A stretch of DNA of 41,738 bases, from NCBI GenBank assembly GCA_029865385.1, contig JAOUGX010000022.1:1-41738 (forward strand), in the 5' to 3' direction. The notes beneath the pieces were generated by a model that saw nothing but the letters and a program-made list of their open reading frames with translations, searched no databases and was not told where the DNA came from. The stretch is from Gammaproteobacteria bacterium. GTDB lineage: Bacteria > Pseudomonadota > Gammaproteobacteria > Steroidobacterales > Woeseiaceae. Positions 25,759 to 34,708 of this stretch are shown here, piece after piece. How positions within the stretch are numbered: the first letter of the stretch is position 1; each line of letters starts with the position of its first letter. Both the position numbers and the translations under genes were made by a program.

Positions 25759-25786
25759 AGTGTAGGGGCGTTCCCGTAAAAAACAA
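25759..25786 (-). promoter_or_regulatory. Putative sigma-70 promoter of ssrA
   Basis: On the minus strand TTGTTT (25786-25781) and TACACT (25764-25759) are separated by 16 bases. The start would lie about 30 nt before the mature 5' end, leaving a short leader for RNase P to remove. The -35 is only a partial match. Confidence 0.45.
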
Positions 25787-25886
25787 TCGCACAGCCCTCA
25801 AGGCCGGAAATCCGTCGCCTTGCTACGCATAGCGAAGCAATTTAGAATTGGCGCTTCCGATTTCGTAGCAAATCGCTGAGAGCCTT

Positions 25887-26225
25887 ATGAGCAAAGGGAT
25901 TCAGCGCCTTAGAACGGCAGCGACGAGCAGGTCCATGGCTTACGCGCTGGACCTGTTTGGCCACAAATGGGCCCTTCGTATCGTTTGGGAACTGCGGGTC
26001 GGGCCGCTGAATTTCAGGAATCTTCAGGCAGCGTGCGGCGAAGTGTCCCCGAGCGTGCTGCAGCGACGGCTGCACGAATTGCGCAGGCTGCGACTGATCG
26101 AGAAAATTCCACGCCTCGGCTACCGGCTGAGCGCCAGGGGCGAGCGCCTGTTTCAAGTGCTGGTTATGCTGAACAAGTGGTCGGCCGAGTTACGGCTCAC
26201 GCCATCGGGTGATAATCTAAATTAA
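25887..26225 (+). CDS. HxlR-family winged-helix regulator
   Basis: A 112-residue protein. YALDLFGHKWALRIVWEL followed by GPLNFRNLQAACGEVSPSVL and QRRLHELRRLRLIEK match the HxlR winged-helix DNA-binding domain. The N-terminal Cys used for redox sensing in many HxlR proteins is absent, as Ser16 stands near its place. It lies between ssrA and smpB and converges with smpB; its target is unknown. The start ATG at 25887 has GAGAG upstream. Confidence 0.8.
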   Translation: MSKGIQRLRTAATSRSMAYALDLFGHKWALRIVWELRVGPLNFRNLQAACGEVSPSVLQRRLHELRRLRLIEKIPRLGYRLSARGERLFQVLVMLNKWSAELRLTPSGDNLN

Positions 26226-26248
26226 AAAAACAAAATAACTAATTGTTT

Positions 26249-26731
26249 TTACTTGTTAACGCCTTTCAGCACACGCGATTTTTGCCGCTGCCAGTCACGA
26301 TCCTTCTCGGACGCCCTCTTATCATGCTGCTTCTTGCCCTTGGCCAGGCCGATCGTGAGTTTTGCCTTGCCTTTCTTCCATTGCAGAGACAAGGGCACCA
26401 GTGTGTAGCCCTTGCGTTCGACGTCGCCTACCAGGCCGTCCAGTTCGTGACGATGCAGCAGAAGCTTTCGGGTGCGGGTAGGGTCCGGGTTGATGTGCGT
26501 GGAGGCGGTCGGGAGTGGTGAGATTTGTGCCCCAAGAAGCCAGGCTTCCCCGTCTCGCAAGTGAACATAGCTCTCGGTAATCTGTGCTCGGCCGGCGCGC
26601 AAGCTCTTCACTTCCCAGCCTTCAAGCGCCAGTCCGCATTCGTAGTCGGCTTCGATGAAATAGTCGTGTCGTGCCTTGCGGTTCACGGCAATCGTCGAGG
26701 TAGTCGGTTTCTGGTCTTTTTTTGGCGTCAT
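26249..26731 (-). CDS. smpB: SsrA-binding protein SmpB
   Basis: A 160-residue protein, the family's usual length. It shows [20 protein letters not shown] and [19 protein letters not shown], and a basic C-terminal tail ending SRVLKGVNK that fits the vacant A site and mRNA channel. SmpB escorts tmRNA to stalled ribosomes. It lies near ssrA as in E. coli, but here an HxlR gene lies between them. It is divergent from the NSS transporter. Confidence 0.96.
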   Translation of the reverse strand: MTPKKDQKPTTSTIAVNRKARHDYFIEADYECGLALEGWEVKSLRAGRAQITESYVHLRDGEAWLLGAQISPLPTASTHINPDPTRTRKLLLHRHELDGLVGDVERKGYTLVPLSLQWKKGKAKLTIGLAKGKKQHDKRASEKDRDWQRQKSRVLKGVNK

Positions 26732-26878
26732 CCGAGTGTGTGTCGATAGCAGAGCGGGCCAGCCGGGCGCGGCGCGGCGATTATACGGGAAGCCGCTGTC
26801 CGATACGCCGCGCTCGCTTGTTGTCAGTCATTTCAAATTCATCCAGAATCGCGCCTTCTCATCCGCCCAGAGCAGAAA

Positions 26879-28276
26879 ATGACTACAGAAGAAGCAGCCG
26901 TTAAGGCGCCACGTACGTCCTTGCATGGCCAGTGGTCGTCGAGAATGGCTTTCGTGCTGGCCGTTACGGGTTCTGCTGTCGGCCTCGGCAATATCTGGAA
27001 ATTCCCTTACATCGCCGGCCAGAACGGCGGCGGCGCATTCGTCATCGTGTACCTTTTCTGTGTATTTCTGATCGGCATGCCGGTGATGATGTCGGAAATT
27101 CTCATCGGTCGCCGCGGACGAAGGAACCCCGTTGCCACCATGGCTTTACTTGGAGAAGAAGAAGGCAGTTCCAAGCACTGGCGGCTCGTTGGCAGCATGA
27201 GCGTGATAGGCGGCATTCTGATTCTTTCCTATTACAGCGTCATAGCCGGATGGACCGTTGCTTATGTAGAAAAGAGCGTAACCGGAAGTTTCGTCGGTCG
27301 CTCGCCGGCAGAAATCGCCTCGATTTTCGGTACCTTTACCGGCAACTGGGTTTCAGTCGCCGTGGCACACACTATCTTCATGGCCATTAACATTCTTGTT
27401 GTGGCCCGCGGCGTAGAGCGTGGCCTGGAGCAGGCCGTCAAGTTCATGGTCCCGGCATTGCTTGTGCTGATGCTGGTCCTGCTGGGATATGCCATCAACT
27501 CCGGTCATTTTGCCGAGGGCCTCGCCTTCATGCTGACACCTAATTTCGATGCCCTGACCTGGGACAGTGTGCTGGTGGCCATGGGCCAGGCGTTTTTCAC
27601 ACTGAGCATCGGCATGGGCGCCGTGATGGCGTACGGCGCTTACCTACCCGCGGAAACATCGATTACAAATGCTTCCGCGGCGGTGGTTGTTGCGGATACG
27701 ATGATTGCTCTGCTGGCAGGCCTCGTTATATTTCCGCTGGTTTTTGCCAACGATCTCAATCCGGCGGACGGTCCCGGCCTCGTATTCGTCACTTTACCGC
27801 TGGCGTTCGGCCAGATGTCCGGTGGCGTGGTGTTCGCTACTTTGTTCTTTGTGTTGCTGACTTTTGCGGCCTGGACCTCGGCGATCGGGTTGATGGAGCC
27901 GGCCGTTGCGTGGGTTGTTGAACGTTTCCATCGTTCCCGTGCGCAGGCCGCCCTTATGATCGGCGGACTCATCTGGGCTCTGGGTTTCGGTACGGTCCTT
28001 TCCTTTAACGTCCTCGCCGAAACAAGATTCTTCAAAGGCACGATATTCGACAACATCGACCACCTGACCAGCAATATCATGTTGCCGCTGGGAGGCGTGT
28101 TCATAACGGTTTTCGCGTCCTGGGTGATGTGCCGAAATTCCAGTGCCGAGGAGTTGGGAGGTGCGGGCACCGTTTACAGCATATGGCGTTTCCTCGCGCG
28201 CTATCTCGCGCCGCTGGCGATAATATTTGTGTTTCTCAAGGCCGTCGGACTCCTGCCGGAGTTTTCGGGCGCCTGA
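26879..28276 (+). CDS. Neurotransmitter:sodium symporter (NSS) family transporter
   Basis: A 465-residue inner-membrane protein with about 11-12 helices. The TM1 region carries GLGNIWKFPYIAGQNGGGAF, the family signature forming the Na+ and substrate sites. Such LeuT-like proteins import an amino acid or other organic solute with sodium; the substrate cannot be read from the sequence. The start ATG at 26879 fits, with a 147-bp divergent spacer to smpB. It is absent from the E. coli order, so it looks like an insertion between smpB and ratA. It is followed by ratA after 14 bp, so they may be co-transcribed. Confidence 0.9.
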   Translation: MTTEEAAVKAPRTSLHGQWSSRMAFVLAVTGSAVGLGNIWKFPYIAGQNGGGAFVIVYLFCVFLIGMPVMMSEILIGRRGRRNPVATMALLGEEEGSSKHWRLVGSMSVIGGILILSYYSVIAGWTVAYVEKSVTGSFVGRSPAEIASIFGTFTGNWVSVAVAHTIFMAINILVVARGVERGLEQAVKFMVPALLVLMLVLLGYAINSGHFAEGLAFMLTPNFDALTWDSVLVAMGQAFFTLSIGMGAVMAYGAYLPAETSITNASAAVVVADTMIALLAGLVIFPLVFANDLNPADGPGLVFVTLPLAFGQMSGGVVFATLFFVLLTFAAWTSAIGLMEPAVAWVVERFHRSRAQAALMIGGLIWALGFGTVLSFNVLAETRFFKGTIFDNIDHLTSNIMLPLGGVFITVFASWVMCRNSSAEELGGAGTVYSIWRFLARYLAPLAIIFVFLKAVGLLPEFSGA

Positions 28277-28290
28277 AGGCGGCTTGAGCG

Positions 28291-28734
28291 ATGCGAAGAG
28301 TATCCAGAAGCGCGCTCGTACCGTATTCGGCGCGCGAGATGTTCGTCCTTGTTGACGATGTCGAGGCATACCCGGATTTCCTTCCGTGGTGCAATGACGC
28401 CGAAGTGCACAAACGGACCGACGATGTTGTCGAGGCGACGCTGGAGCTGCACAAAGGCTCCGTCAGCAATCATTTCACGACCCGGAACCGGCGCAGGGAA
28501 TTCGAATCAATCGGCATAGAGTTGATCGGCGGACCGTTCCGGCAACTCGCGGGCGGCTGGAAGTTCGCGAATCTGGGCGACAAGGGCAGCAAAGTGGCTC
28601 TGGAGCTGGAATTCGAGTTCTCGAGCCTGATCGTAGACATGATGTTCGGCGCGTTCTTTGAAGATACCTGCAACTCGCTGGTAGACGCGTTTACGAAGCG
28701 GGCGGCAGAAGTCTTCGGGCCGCGCAAAGCGTAG
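28291..28734 (+). CDS. ratA: RatA, START/COQ10-like protein
   Basis: A 147-residue single-domain START/polyketide-cyclase-like protein; MFVLVDDVEAYPDFLPWC is the conserved entry motif. E. coli RatA is described as binding 50S subunits and blocking association, while COQ10 homologues bind ubiquinone; which applies here is unknown. It precedes rnfH by 22 bp on the same strand, as in E. coli, and follows the transporter by 14 bp. Confidence 0.9.
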   Translation: MRRVSRSALVPYSAREMFVLVDDVEAYPDFLPWCNDAEVHKRTDDVVEATLELHKGSVSNHFTTRNRRREFESIGIELIGGPFRQLAGGWKFANLGDKGSKVALELEFEFSSLIVDMMFGAFFEDTCNSLVDAFTKRAAEVFGPRKA

Positions 28735-28756
28735 TAGATAGCTCCTCGCAAGAAAG

Positions 28757-29074
28757 ATGACATCCGGCGCGCTCATATCGATTGAAATCGTATTCGCCGA
28801 CGCGACGAAGCAGGAGTTGCTGAAGTTAAACGTGCCTGTCGGCACGACCGTGGCCGAGGCGATATCATTCTCACTACTTGCCGAACTGTTCCCGGAGCAG
28901 GACTTCAACAAACTGCCAACCGGTATTTGGGGCAAGCCGGTTGCTCGTCAGCGTCGTGTTGCCGAAGGAGACAGAATCGAGCTGTACCGTCCGTTGGCTA
29001 TCGATCCGCGCCAGGCTCGCCGCTCGCTGGCGGCGGAAGGCAAATCCATGGGCATGCCGCGAAGATCGCGCTAG
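28757..29074 (+). CDS. rnfH: RnfH family ubiquitin-like protein
   Basis: A 105-residue protein with a beta-grasp pattern (SIEIVFADATKQELLKLNVP, then GTTVAEAISFS) and the conserved end LYRPLAIDPRQARRSLAA. RnfH is paired with RatA in many proteobacteria but its role is unproven. Its stop overlaps the stop of convergent bamE by four bases (CTAG). Confidence 0.88.
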   Translation: MTSGALISIEIVFADATKQELLKLNVPVGTTVAEAISFSLLAELFPEQDFNKLPTGIWGKPVARQRRVAEGDRIELYRPLAIDPRQARRSLAAEGKSMGMPRRSR

Positions 29075-29442
29075 AGATTGGGATTCAGCTCCTGCTCGTC
29101 CACAATCCGGCTGACAGTATCGTTCTCGAAGTAAATTGATACCCAGCGTTTGAACGTTGCCTTTTCGCGGCCGACCGTCAGGTAGTAAATATAGTCCCAG
29201 CGATTGGCGTGGAAGGGATCGTCGATCATCGGCGTGCCCAGCAGAAATCGCACCTGATTGCGCGTCATGCCGACGGCGACCTGATCAAGGTCCTCTTGCT
29301 TGAGCAGGTTGCCTTGCGATAGCGGCGCCCGAAATACGCAGCCCGACGACACGCCGAGTGCCAGCACCACCACGGCCAGGGCCGCTAGTTTCCGAACTTC
29401 AAATCGTTTTGAAAGACCGTGCAGAATCACTTGAGTATCCAT
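29071..29442 (-). CDS. bamE: Outer-membrane assembly lipoprotein BamE (SmpA/OmlA)
   Basis: A 123-residue lipoprotein with lipobox VSSGC (Cys35). The body has the BamE fold motif GMTRNQVRFLLGTPMIDDPF and a final beta strand (VSIYFENDTVSRIV). It is the small subunit of the BAM complex that folds outer-membrane proteins. It is divergent from fur, with 121 bp between starts. Confidence 0.93.
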   Translation of the reverse strand: MDTQVILHGLSKRFEVRKLAALAVVVLALGVSSGCVFRAPLSQGNLLKQEDLDQVAVGMTRNQVRFLLGTPMIDDPFHANRWDYIYYLTVGREKATFKRWVSIYFENDTVSRIVDEQELNPNL

Positions 29443-29563
29443 TAGAGACGACCGTGGTGGAGCGGCCGCAACAAGTAAGCCATAATAGGCGCAAATAGTA
29501 CCTCCTTAGTATCACACACCGATAGCGCCACAATTTCTTCCGTCGCCTTACGAGACCAATGCC

Positions 29564-29989
29564 ATGCTGCAACGTCAGGAATTGAGAAAAGCCGGGCTCA
29601 AAGTCACATTGCCAAGACTGAAGATCCTGGAAATCCTCGAGGACAAGAAACAGCTGCACCTCAGCGCGGAGGATATCTACAAGGAATTACTCGAGACCGG
29701 CGAAGACATCGGTCTGGCCACCGTCTACCGCGTATTGACCCAATTCGAAGCTGCCGGTTTGGTTAGCAGGCATAATTTCGAAGGCGGCCACTCTGTCTTC
29801 GAAATCGACGAGGGCGATCATCACGATCACATGGTCTGCGTGGAAACGGGTGATGTCATCGAATTCGTCAATGAAGAGATCGAGAAACTTCAGCGCGAAA
29901 TAGCGCGCAAGCACAATTACGAATTGATAGACCACAACCTGGTCCTGTACGTCAGACCGTTAGCCAAGAAATCAGATGCCAAGTCTTGA
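29564..29989 (+). CDS. fur: Ferric uptake regulator Fur
   Basis: A 141-residue Fur protein: N-terminal winged helix (LRKAGLKVTLPRLKILEIL, then GLATVYRVLTQFE), the metal site HHDH (86-89) and the dimer domain. Only one Cys (92) of the usual CXXC zinc pair is present, as in Pseudomonas aeruginosa Fur. It represses iron uptake when Fe(II) is bound. ATG 29564 gives the conserved start. It converges on recN; no clear Fur box was found upstream. Confidence 0.93.
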   Translation: MLQRQELRKAGLKVTLPRLKILEILEDKKQLHLSAEDIYKELLETGEDIGLATVYRVLTQFEAAGLVSRHNFEGGHSVFEIDEGDHHDHMVCVETGDVIEFVNEEIEKLQREIARKHNYELIDHNLVLYVRPLAKKSDAKS

Positions 29990-30020
29990 ATTTTAGCGTT
30001 TCCGGCGGCGCTTGATCGAT

Positions 30021-31724
30021 TTAGCCGGTTTTGCTGGATTTGCTTGAAATTCCTTCCGACCGCCGTGAATTATCGAGCATCTCTGCAGCATGCTCACGGG
30101 TCTTCTTCGTAATCTTGACACCGCCCAGCATTCTTGCGAGTTCCTCGATTCGCTCATCGCGGTTCAGCCGATTGATCGAAATCCTGGTGGACTTGCCGTC
30201 ACTCATTTTAACTACTCGGAAGTGTTGATCGGCCATCCCGGCTACCTGCGCCAGGTGTGTAACACACAAGACCTGGCGGTTCCGTCCAAGGCCACGAAGG
30301 TGCCGTCCGACCATCTCCGCGACGCCTCCGCCAACGCCGCTGTCGACTTCGTCGAATATCATCGTCGGGATGGTGCTTCCATCGCTTGCAATTACCTGAA
30401 TTGCCAGACTCATGCGCGAAAGTTCACCGCCGGAAGCTATCTTTGACAAGGGCATGGGTGCCTGTCCGGGATTTGCGCTTATCAGGTATTCGATATCGTC
30501 AATGCCCGAGGCTCTCGCTTCTGCCGAATTGCTTAGCTGGACCTCGAATACGCCGCCACTCATGCCGAGATCGGCCATCGCGACGCTTACAGCTGTAGAA
30601 AACTTCTTCGAGGCTTGTTGCCTTTGCTTTGATAGCGCCGTCGCAGCATCCCGATAGGTTGTTTCCGCACGCTTCGCCATCTGTTTCAGTTCTACGCCGC
30701 GTTCTTCCGCAGTCTCCAGTGTGTCGAGTTGATCGCGAACACGTTCATGCACTTCCTGCAATTCCTCGGGCTCGCAGCGATGCTTTCTTGCTACGGCTTG
30801 AATCGCGTCCAGTCTTTCTTCTACCTGGTCGCGACGCAGGGGATCGGCATCAAGCGATTCCGCGTAACGTCGCAGCAAATCGTAAGCTTCGCTGATCTGG
30901 ATCCCGGCATCGTTGAGCAGCGTTAGTGCAGGCTTCAATCGCTCGTCGTAGTTGCTGGCGTTTTCAATCGCATGAGTGGCTTCAGCAACAAGGTTCTGTG
31001 CGTTGGCCGGTTCGCCATCGTAGATCACACCGATGGCAACGTTTACTGCCTCGGCAAGGCGGCCGGAGTTTTGCAGGGTGCGGCGCTCCGTCTGCAAGTC
31101 GGCATATTCACCGGCCTTCAATCCAAGAGACTCGAGTTCAGCGGCCTGGAAGCCGAGCAACTCTATTCGGGAAGCGCGATCGGAATTGGCGTTCTCGAGG
31201 TCCTGCCACTCGCGAGACAGCTTTTGCCAGTCCTCGAACGCGTTCCGAGTGGTCGAGCGCAGGTCCGACAATCCGCCAAAATGATCCAGTAAATCTCTTT
31301 GTACATTGCGACGGACAAGCGACTGGTGGAAATGCTGGCCATGAATGTCCAGCAGGATCTCGCCGAGCGTCTTCAGATTCTGCAAAGTCACGGCATTGCC
31401 GTTGACGAATGCACGGGACCGACCATCAGCGCCGACAACCCTGCGCAGCAAGCAATCGTCATCGTTATCCAATGCCTGGCTGGCAAGCCACGCTCGTGCC
31501 GTATCGTGCTGCGAAATGTCGAACTCCGCCGAAAACTCGGCGCGGTCACTACCGGGACGCACGAGCCCCGTGCTGCCGCGTTCGCCGAGTACCAGGCCAA
31601 GCGCGTCGACCAGAATCGATTTGCCGGCGCCGGTTTCACCGGTTAGTACCGTCATTCCGGCGTCGAATTCGACTGTCGCCTGATCGATGATGGCGAAATT
31701 CCGAATCTGCAATCGAGTCAGCAT
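30021..31724 (-). CDS. recN: DNA repair protein RecN
   Basis: A 567-residue SMC-like ATPase. Walker A GETGAGKS (29-36), a long coiled-coil middle (about 160-390), and the signature and Walker B regions (SGGELSRMSLA and MIFDEVDSGVGG) are intact. It acts in double-strand-break repair. It lies 18 bp downstream of nadK on the same strand, so the two form an operon. No LexA box was recognised. Confidence 0.96.
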   Translation of the reverse strand: MLTRLQIRNFAIIDQATVEFDAGMTVLTGETGAGKSILVDALGLVLGERGSTGLVRPGSDRAEFSAEFDISQHDTARAWLASQALDNDDDCLLRRVVGADGRSRAFVNGNAVTLQNLKTLGEILLDIHGQHFHQSLVRRNVQRDLLDHFGGLSDLRSTTRNAFEDWQKLSREWQDLENANSDRASRIELLGFQAAELESLGLKAGEYADLQTERRTLQNSGRLAEAVNVAIGVIYDGEPANAQNLVAEATHAIENASNYDERLKPALTLLNDAGIQISEAYDLLRRYAESLDADPLRRDQVEERLDAIQAVARKHRCEPEELQEVHERVRDQLDTLETAEERGVELKQMAKRAETTYRDAATALSKQRQQASKKFSTAVSVAMADLGMSGGVFEVQLSNSAEARASGIDDIEYLISANPGQAPMPLSKIASGGELSRMSLAIQVIASDGSTIPTMIFDEVDSGVGGGVAEMVGRHLRGLGRNRQVLCVTHLAQVAGMADQHFRVVKMSDGKSTRISINRLNRDERIEELARMLGGVKITKKTREHAAEMLDNSRRSEGISSKSSKTG

Positions 31725-31742
31725 GTGCTTGCGACCGGCTCG

Positions 31743-32627
31743 TTATGAGTTCGCAAAGCGGCTGTCATGGCCCCAATGCAACTTGGAACGCAGGATTTCA
31801 TAGAAATCGTAGCCGGGCGGGTGGATCAGCGTGATCTGCTGCATGGAACGCGACACGGTCAGCTTGTCGTCGGGGCCGAACTGGCCCTGACTGACGCCGT
31901 CGACGGTAACCTCGGCCATGATATTCCCTTGCGCATGCAGAACCACTTCAATTTGCAGGTTTGCCGAAATCACGATGGGCCTGTCGCTCAGCGTATGCGG
32001 GCAAACCGGGACAATGACTACGGCATTCAAGCTAGGCTCGATTATCGGGCCGCCGCAACTCAGCGCATAGGCCGTCGATCCCGTCGGTGTTGCAACTATA
32101 AGCCCGTCGCCGGCATGCGAGTTGAGCGGCTTGCCGTCGATTCGGGTATCAAAGGCGAGCATGCGGCCACCTTGCGCTCTCTGCAAAACGATGTCGTTGA
32201 GCGCTGATTCCCGACGCGATCGGCCGTCCGAGGATTCTATGTGCGCATCCAGCAGCAGTCGCGATTCACGGGAATATTCCCCTTGCAGTACTCGAGCCAG
32301 GCTGGCGAGCATTTCGCTGGGCAGCACATCAGTAAGGAATCCGAGGCGGCCCCTGTTAACACCCAGCAACGGCACATCGACATGACGCGCCATCTTGGCA
32401 GCGTAGAGCATCGTTCCGTCGCCACCCACTGCGATGATCAAATCTGCCTCGGCGGCTATTGCCGATTCTTCGACCGCGCGAGCAGCAAATTCCCTGGCGA
32501 TGCCGGGATTCGCGATGACTGTCTTGCCGACTTTTGTCAAAAAACGCGCCAGCGCCTCCATGGGCTCTGCGACACGTTCGTCCTCGAATCGACCGACAAG
32601 GGCAATTGTATTGAATGGTTGAGTCAT
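31743..32627 (-). CDS. nadK: NAD kinase
   Basis: A 294-residue kinase with the GGDGT motif (68-72) and GVNRGRLGFLTDV, the conserved NAD site region; a later motif is PTGSTAYALSCGGPI. It makes NADP from NAD with ATP or polyphosphate. It is followed by recN and divergent from hrcA. The gene order grpE-nadK-recN of E. coli is kept, with grpE now across the divergent spacer. Confidence 0.96.
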   Translation of the reverse strand: MTQPFNTIALVGRFEDERVAEPMEALARFLTKVGKTVIANPGIAREFAARAVEESAIAAEADLIIAVGGDGTMLYAAKMARHVDVPLLGVNRGRLGFLTDVLPSEMLASLARVLQGEYSRESRLLLDAHIESSDGRSRRESALNDIVLQRAQGGRMLAFDTRIDGKPLNSHAGDGLIVATPTGSTAYALSCGGPIIEPSLNAVVIVPVCPHTLSDRPIVISANLQIEVVLHAQGNIMAEVTVDGVSQGQFGPDDKLTVSRSMQQITLIHPPGYDFYEILRSKLHWGHDSRFANS

Positions 32628-32803
32628 GCCTGCCTTGACTATATTCTGCTACGGGTCGGTGAGCTATTGCTGGCGGGAGAAAACCTGCGGATTGTTGCAA
32701 ACCGCGGACCGGCCGCCAAGCCAACTCCGGCATTTGGCCGGACATTGTTGTTCGGGCACTTTCAGGTTGAGTCACTATTGCGTATTTCGTTCTCTGGTAA
32801 ACG

Positions 32804-33871
32804 ATGACTGAAGCCGTCAGCACCATGCCCAACGAGCGTGCCCAATACCTGCTCAAGGTATTGATACGCCGCTTTATTCGTGACGGGCAGCCGGTCGGAT
32901 CCCGCACCTTGTCCAAAGATGCCGGCCTGGAACTCAGCCCGGCCACGATTCGCAATATTATGTCCGATCTCGAGGATCTCGGTCTGGTTACCGCGCCGCA
33001 CACATCGGCGGGACGGGTACCTACCGCTCAAGGGTATAGATTGTTTGTCGATTCGCTGATTCGGTACAAGCAGCCGAAAGGCGGCGATTTACGCAAATTG
33101 CGGCTGCAGATCGCAAGTAAGCAGGAAGATCCGGAGGCGTTGTTGAGTGCCGTTTCGCAGCTGCTGGCGAAATTCACGAGCCTCGCCGGTGTAGTAACGG
33201 TGCCGAGGGGGCACAAGGCAATTCTGAGGCAAATCGATTTTCTGCCGCTGTCTGACAGCCGGGTTCTGGCGATACTCGTCATCAACGATCGCGAGGTACA
33301 AAACCGCATCCTGCATACCGAGGCACCTCGTAGTGCCGACGAGCTGCGGCGCGCCGCCAACTTCATCAACGAGAATTACGTTGGAATGGATTTGTCGCAG
33401 ATTCGCGAGCAGTTGATCGGAGAACTCGAAAAGACTCGCGACTCCATGAATCGGGCGATGCACGACATCATTACGGTTGCCCAGTCGGCCTTGGAGGGTG
33501 CCTCACGGCCGAGCGGGGAGTACCTGCTGACCGGCGAGGCAAATCTGATGAATTTCGCCGAGCTTTCAGACCTTGAGACCCTGCGCCGGCTTTTCGACGC
33601 GTTTTCGCGCAAACGGTTGCTGCTGGACCTGCTGGACAGAAGTATCAATGCCAGCGGCGTGCAGGTATTCATAGGCCAGGAATCGGGATACAGCATTCTC
33701 GACAATTGCAGCATTGTTACCGCGCCTTACCACGTCGACGATGATCATATCGGAGTCCTGGGCGTTATCGGGCCTACGCGAATGGCATACGACCGGATAG
33801 TGCCGATCGTCGACGTTACGGCAAGGCTTCTGGAATCGGCGATGAAAGGCGCGCACGAACCGGCTAGCTAG
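32804..33871 (+). CDS. hrcA: Heat-inducible transcription repressor HrcA
   Basis: A 355-residue HrcA: an N-terminal winged helix (ERAQYLLKVLIRRFIRDGQP then SPATIRNIMSDLEDLGL) followed by the GAF-like and dimerisation domains. It normally represses chaperone genes through the CIRCE operator and is controlled by GroEL. No good CIRCE site was found in this window, so its target may lie elsewhere, such as at groESL. The start ATG at 32804 has only a weak upstream GGTAA; 32825 is an alternative. It is first in the hrcA-grpE-dnaK-dnaJ cluster. Confidence 0.95.
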   Translation: MTEAVSTMPNERAQYLLKVLIRRFIRDGQPVGSRTLSKDAGLELSPATIRNIMSDLEDLGLVTAPHTSAGRVPTAQGYRLFVDSLIRYKQPKGGDLRKLRLQIASKQEDPEALLSAVSQLLAKFTSLAGVVTVPRGHKAILRQIDFLPLSDSRVLAILVINDREVQNRILHTEAPRSADELRRAANFINENYVGMDLSQIREQLIGELEKTRDSMNRAMHDIITVAQSALEGASRPSGEYLLTGEANLMNFAELSDLETLRRLFDAFSRKRLLLDLLDRSINASGVQVFIGQESGYSILDNCSIVTAPYHVDDDHIGVLGVIGPTRMAYDRIVPIVDVTARLLESAMKGAHEPAS

Positions 33872-33922
33872 CCGAATAGGCCGGCGACCGGCGGCAGATG
33901 AGCCGAAGGTTTCCCGACCGGC

Positions 33923-33950
33923 CTTGATATTCCTCGCCAAACCCCCAAAA
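33923..33950 (+). promoter_or_regulatory. Sigma-32-type promoter before grpE
   Basis: CTTGATA (33923-33929), a 13-base spacer, then CCCCAAAA (33943-33950) approximate the heat-shock consensus CTTGAAA-N11-16-CCCCATNT. It lies about 70 bases before the grpE ATG. Confidence 0.6.
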
Positions 33951-34021
33951 CTCGCTGCACAAAATTCACCGAATGACCGCGACAGTGGTGTCGCAACACC
34001 TATTACCGGAGCTGTTACCTG

Positions 34022-34612
34022 ATGAGTGGGAAGCCGAAAGAGGCCGAAATCGCAAGCGATGAACACGTCGCTGACAATGTCGAAGCGACGGGCGACGATA
34101 CCGGTCCTCGGCCGGTAGACGTATCTGGCGAATCTCAGGAGTCAGCCGATCAGCGGCAAATCGATCCGCAGGCGCTGGCCGACGAGAACTGGGACAAATA
34201 CCTGCGAGCCGTCGCCGAGCTGGAGAATGTACGCAAGCGCAGCCAGCGCGACATCGACAATGCACGAAAATTTGCGCTGGAACGATTTGCCGGCGAACTG
34301 CTGGCAGTCCGGGACAGCCTCGAGCTGGGTCTGTCGGCCGCCGACGGTGCCGATGTAGGCGCGTTTCGGGAGGGCTGTGAAGCAACGCTGAAGCTGTTGA
34401 TCTCTACCATGCAGCAGTTCGGCATCAGCGAGATTGATCCGCTGGGTGAGCCGTTCGACCCCCAGCTGCACGAAGCCATGACCATGCAACCGTCGGCCGA
34501 AGCAGAGCCAGGATCGGTCCTGACTGTATTTCAGAAGGGCTATGAGCTAAACGGCCGCCTGCTCCGACCGGCCAGGGTAGTAGTCGCCGCAGAACCCGAC
34601 CAAGAGGGCTGA
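34022..34612 (+). CDS. grpE: Nucleotide exchange factor GrpE
   Basis: A 196-residue protein. A variable acidic N-terminus precedes the long coiled-coil (about 55-95) and the conserved beta domain, with FGISEIDPLGEPFDPQLHEA and the GYELNGRLLRPARV motif. It releases ADP from DnaK. GGAG lies 10 bases before the ATG at 34022. It is 96 bp upstream of dnaK, which has its own promoter. Confidence 0.96.
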   Translation: MSGKPKEAEIASDEHVADNVEATGDDTGPRPVDVSGESQESADQRQIDPQALADENWDKYLRAVAELENVRKRSQRDIDNARKFALERFAGELLAVRDSLELGLSAADGADVGAFREGCEATLKLLISTMQQFGISEIDPLGEPFDPQLHEAMTMQPSAEAEPGSVLTVFQKGYELNGRLLRPARVVVAAEPDQEG

Positions 34613-34640
34613 TTTGCTGCCAATTGGCCGAGTTTTCGCG

Positions 34641-34668
34641 CTTGAAACCTGCCGTAGAGGCCCCACCT
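34641..34668 (+). promoter_or_regulatory. Sigma-32-type promoter before dnaK
   Basis: CTTGAAA (34641-34647) is a perfect -35, with a 13-base spacer to CCCCACCT (34661-34668), close to the CCCCATNT -10. It is about 40 bases before the dnaK ATG. Confidence 0.75.
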
Positions 34669-34708
34669 AACAGCCAGTTCAGTTTTTTCCGCATGGAGAT
34701 CAAAGATT

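Noticed and set aside
25601-25801. A 66-codon open frame covering the tmRNA tag and upstream sequence
   Set aside because: It reads through the structural RNA and only its last codons are the tag; the RNA explains the sequence.
26226-26260. AT-rich inverted repeat (AAAAACAA and TTGTTTTT) between HxlR and smpB
   Set aside because: It is only A/T-rich with no GC stem, so it is a weak case for a terminator.
29443-29563. Possible Fur box between bamE and fur
   Set aside because: No 19-bp match to the GATAATGATAATCATTATC-type consensus.
32755-32785. Partial CIRCE-like repeat upstream of hrcA (GGGCACTTTCAGGTTGAG, then TCACTA)
   Set aside because: The left half matches only in part and the spacer is 7 rather than 9 bases, so it is not a credible CIRCE operator.
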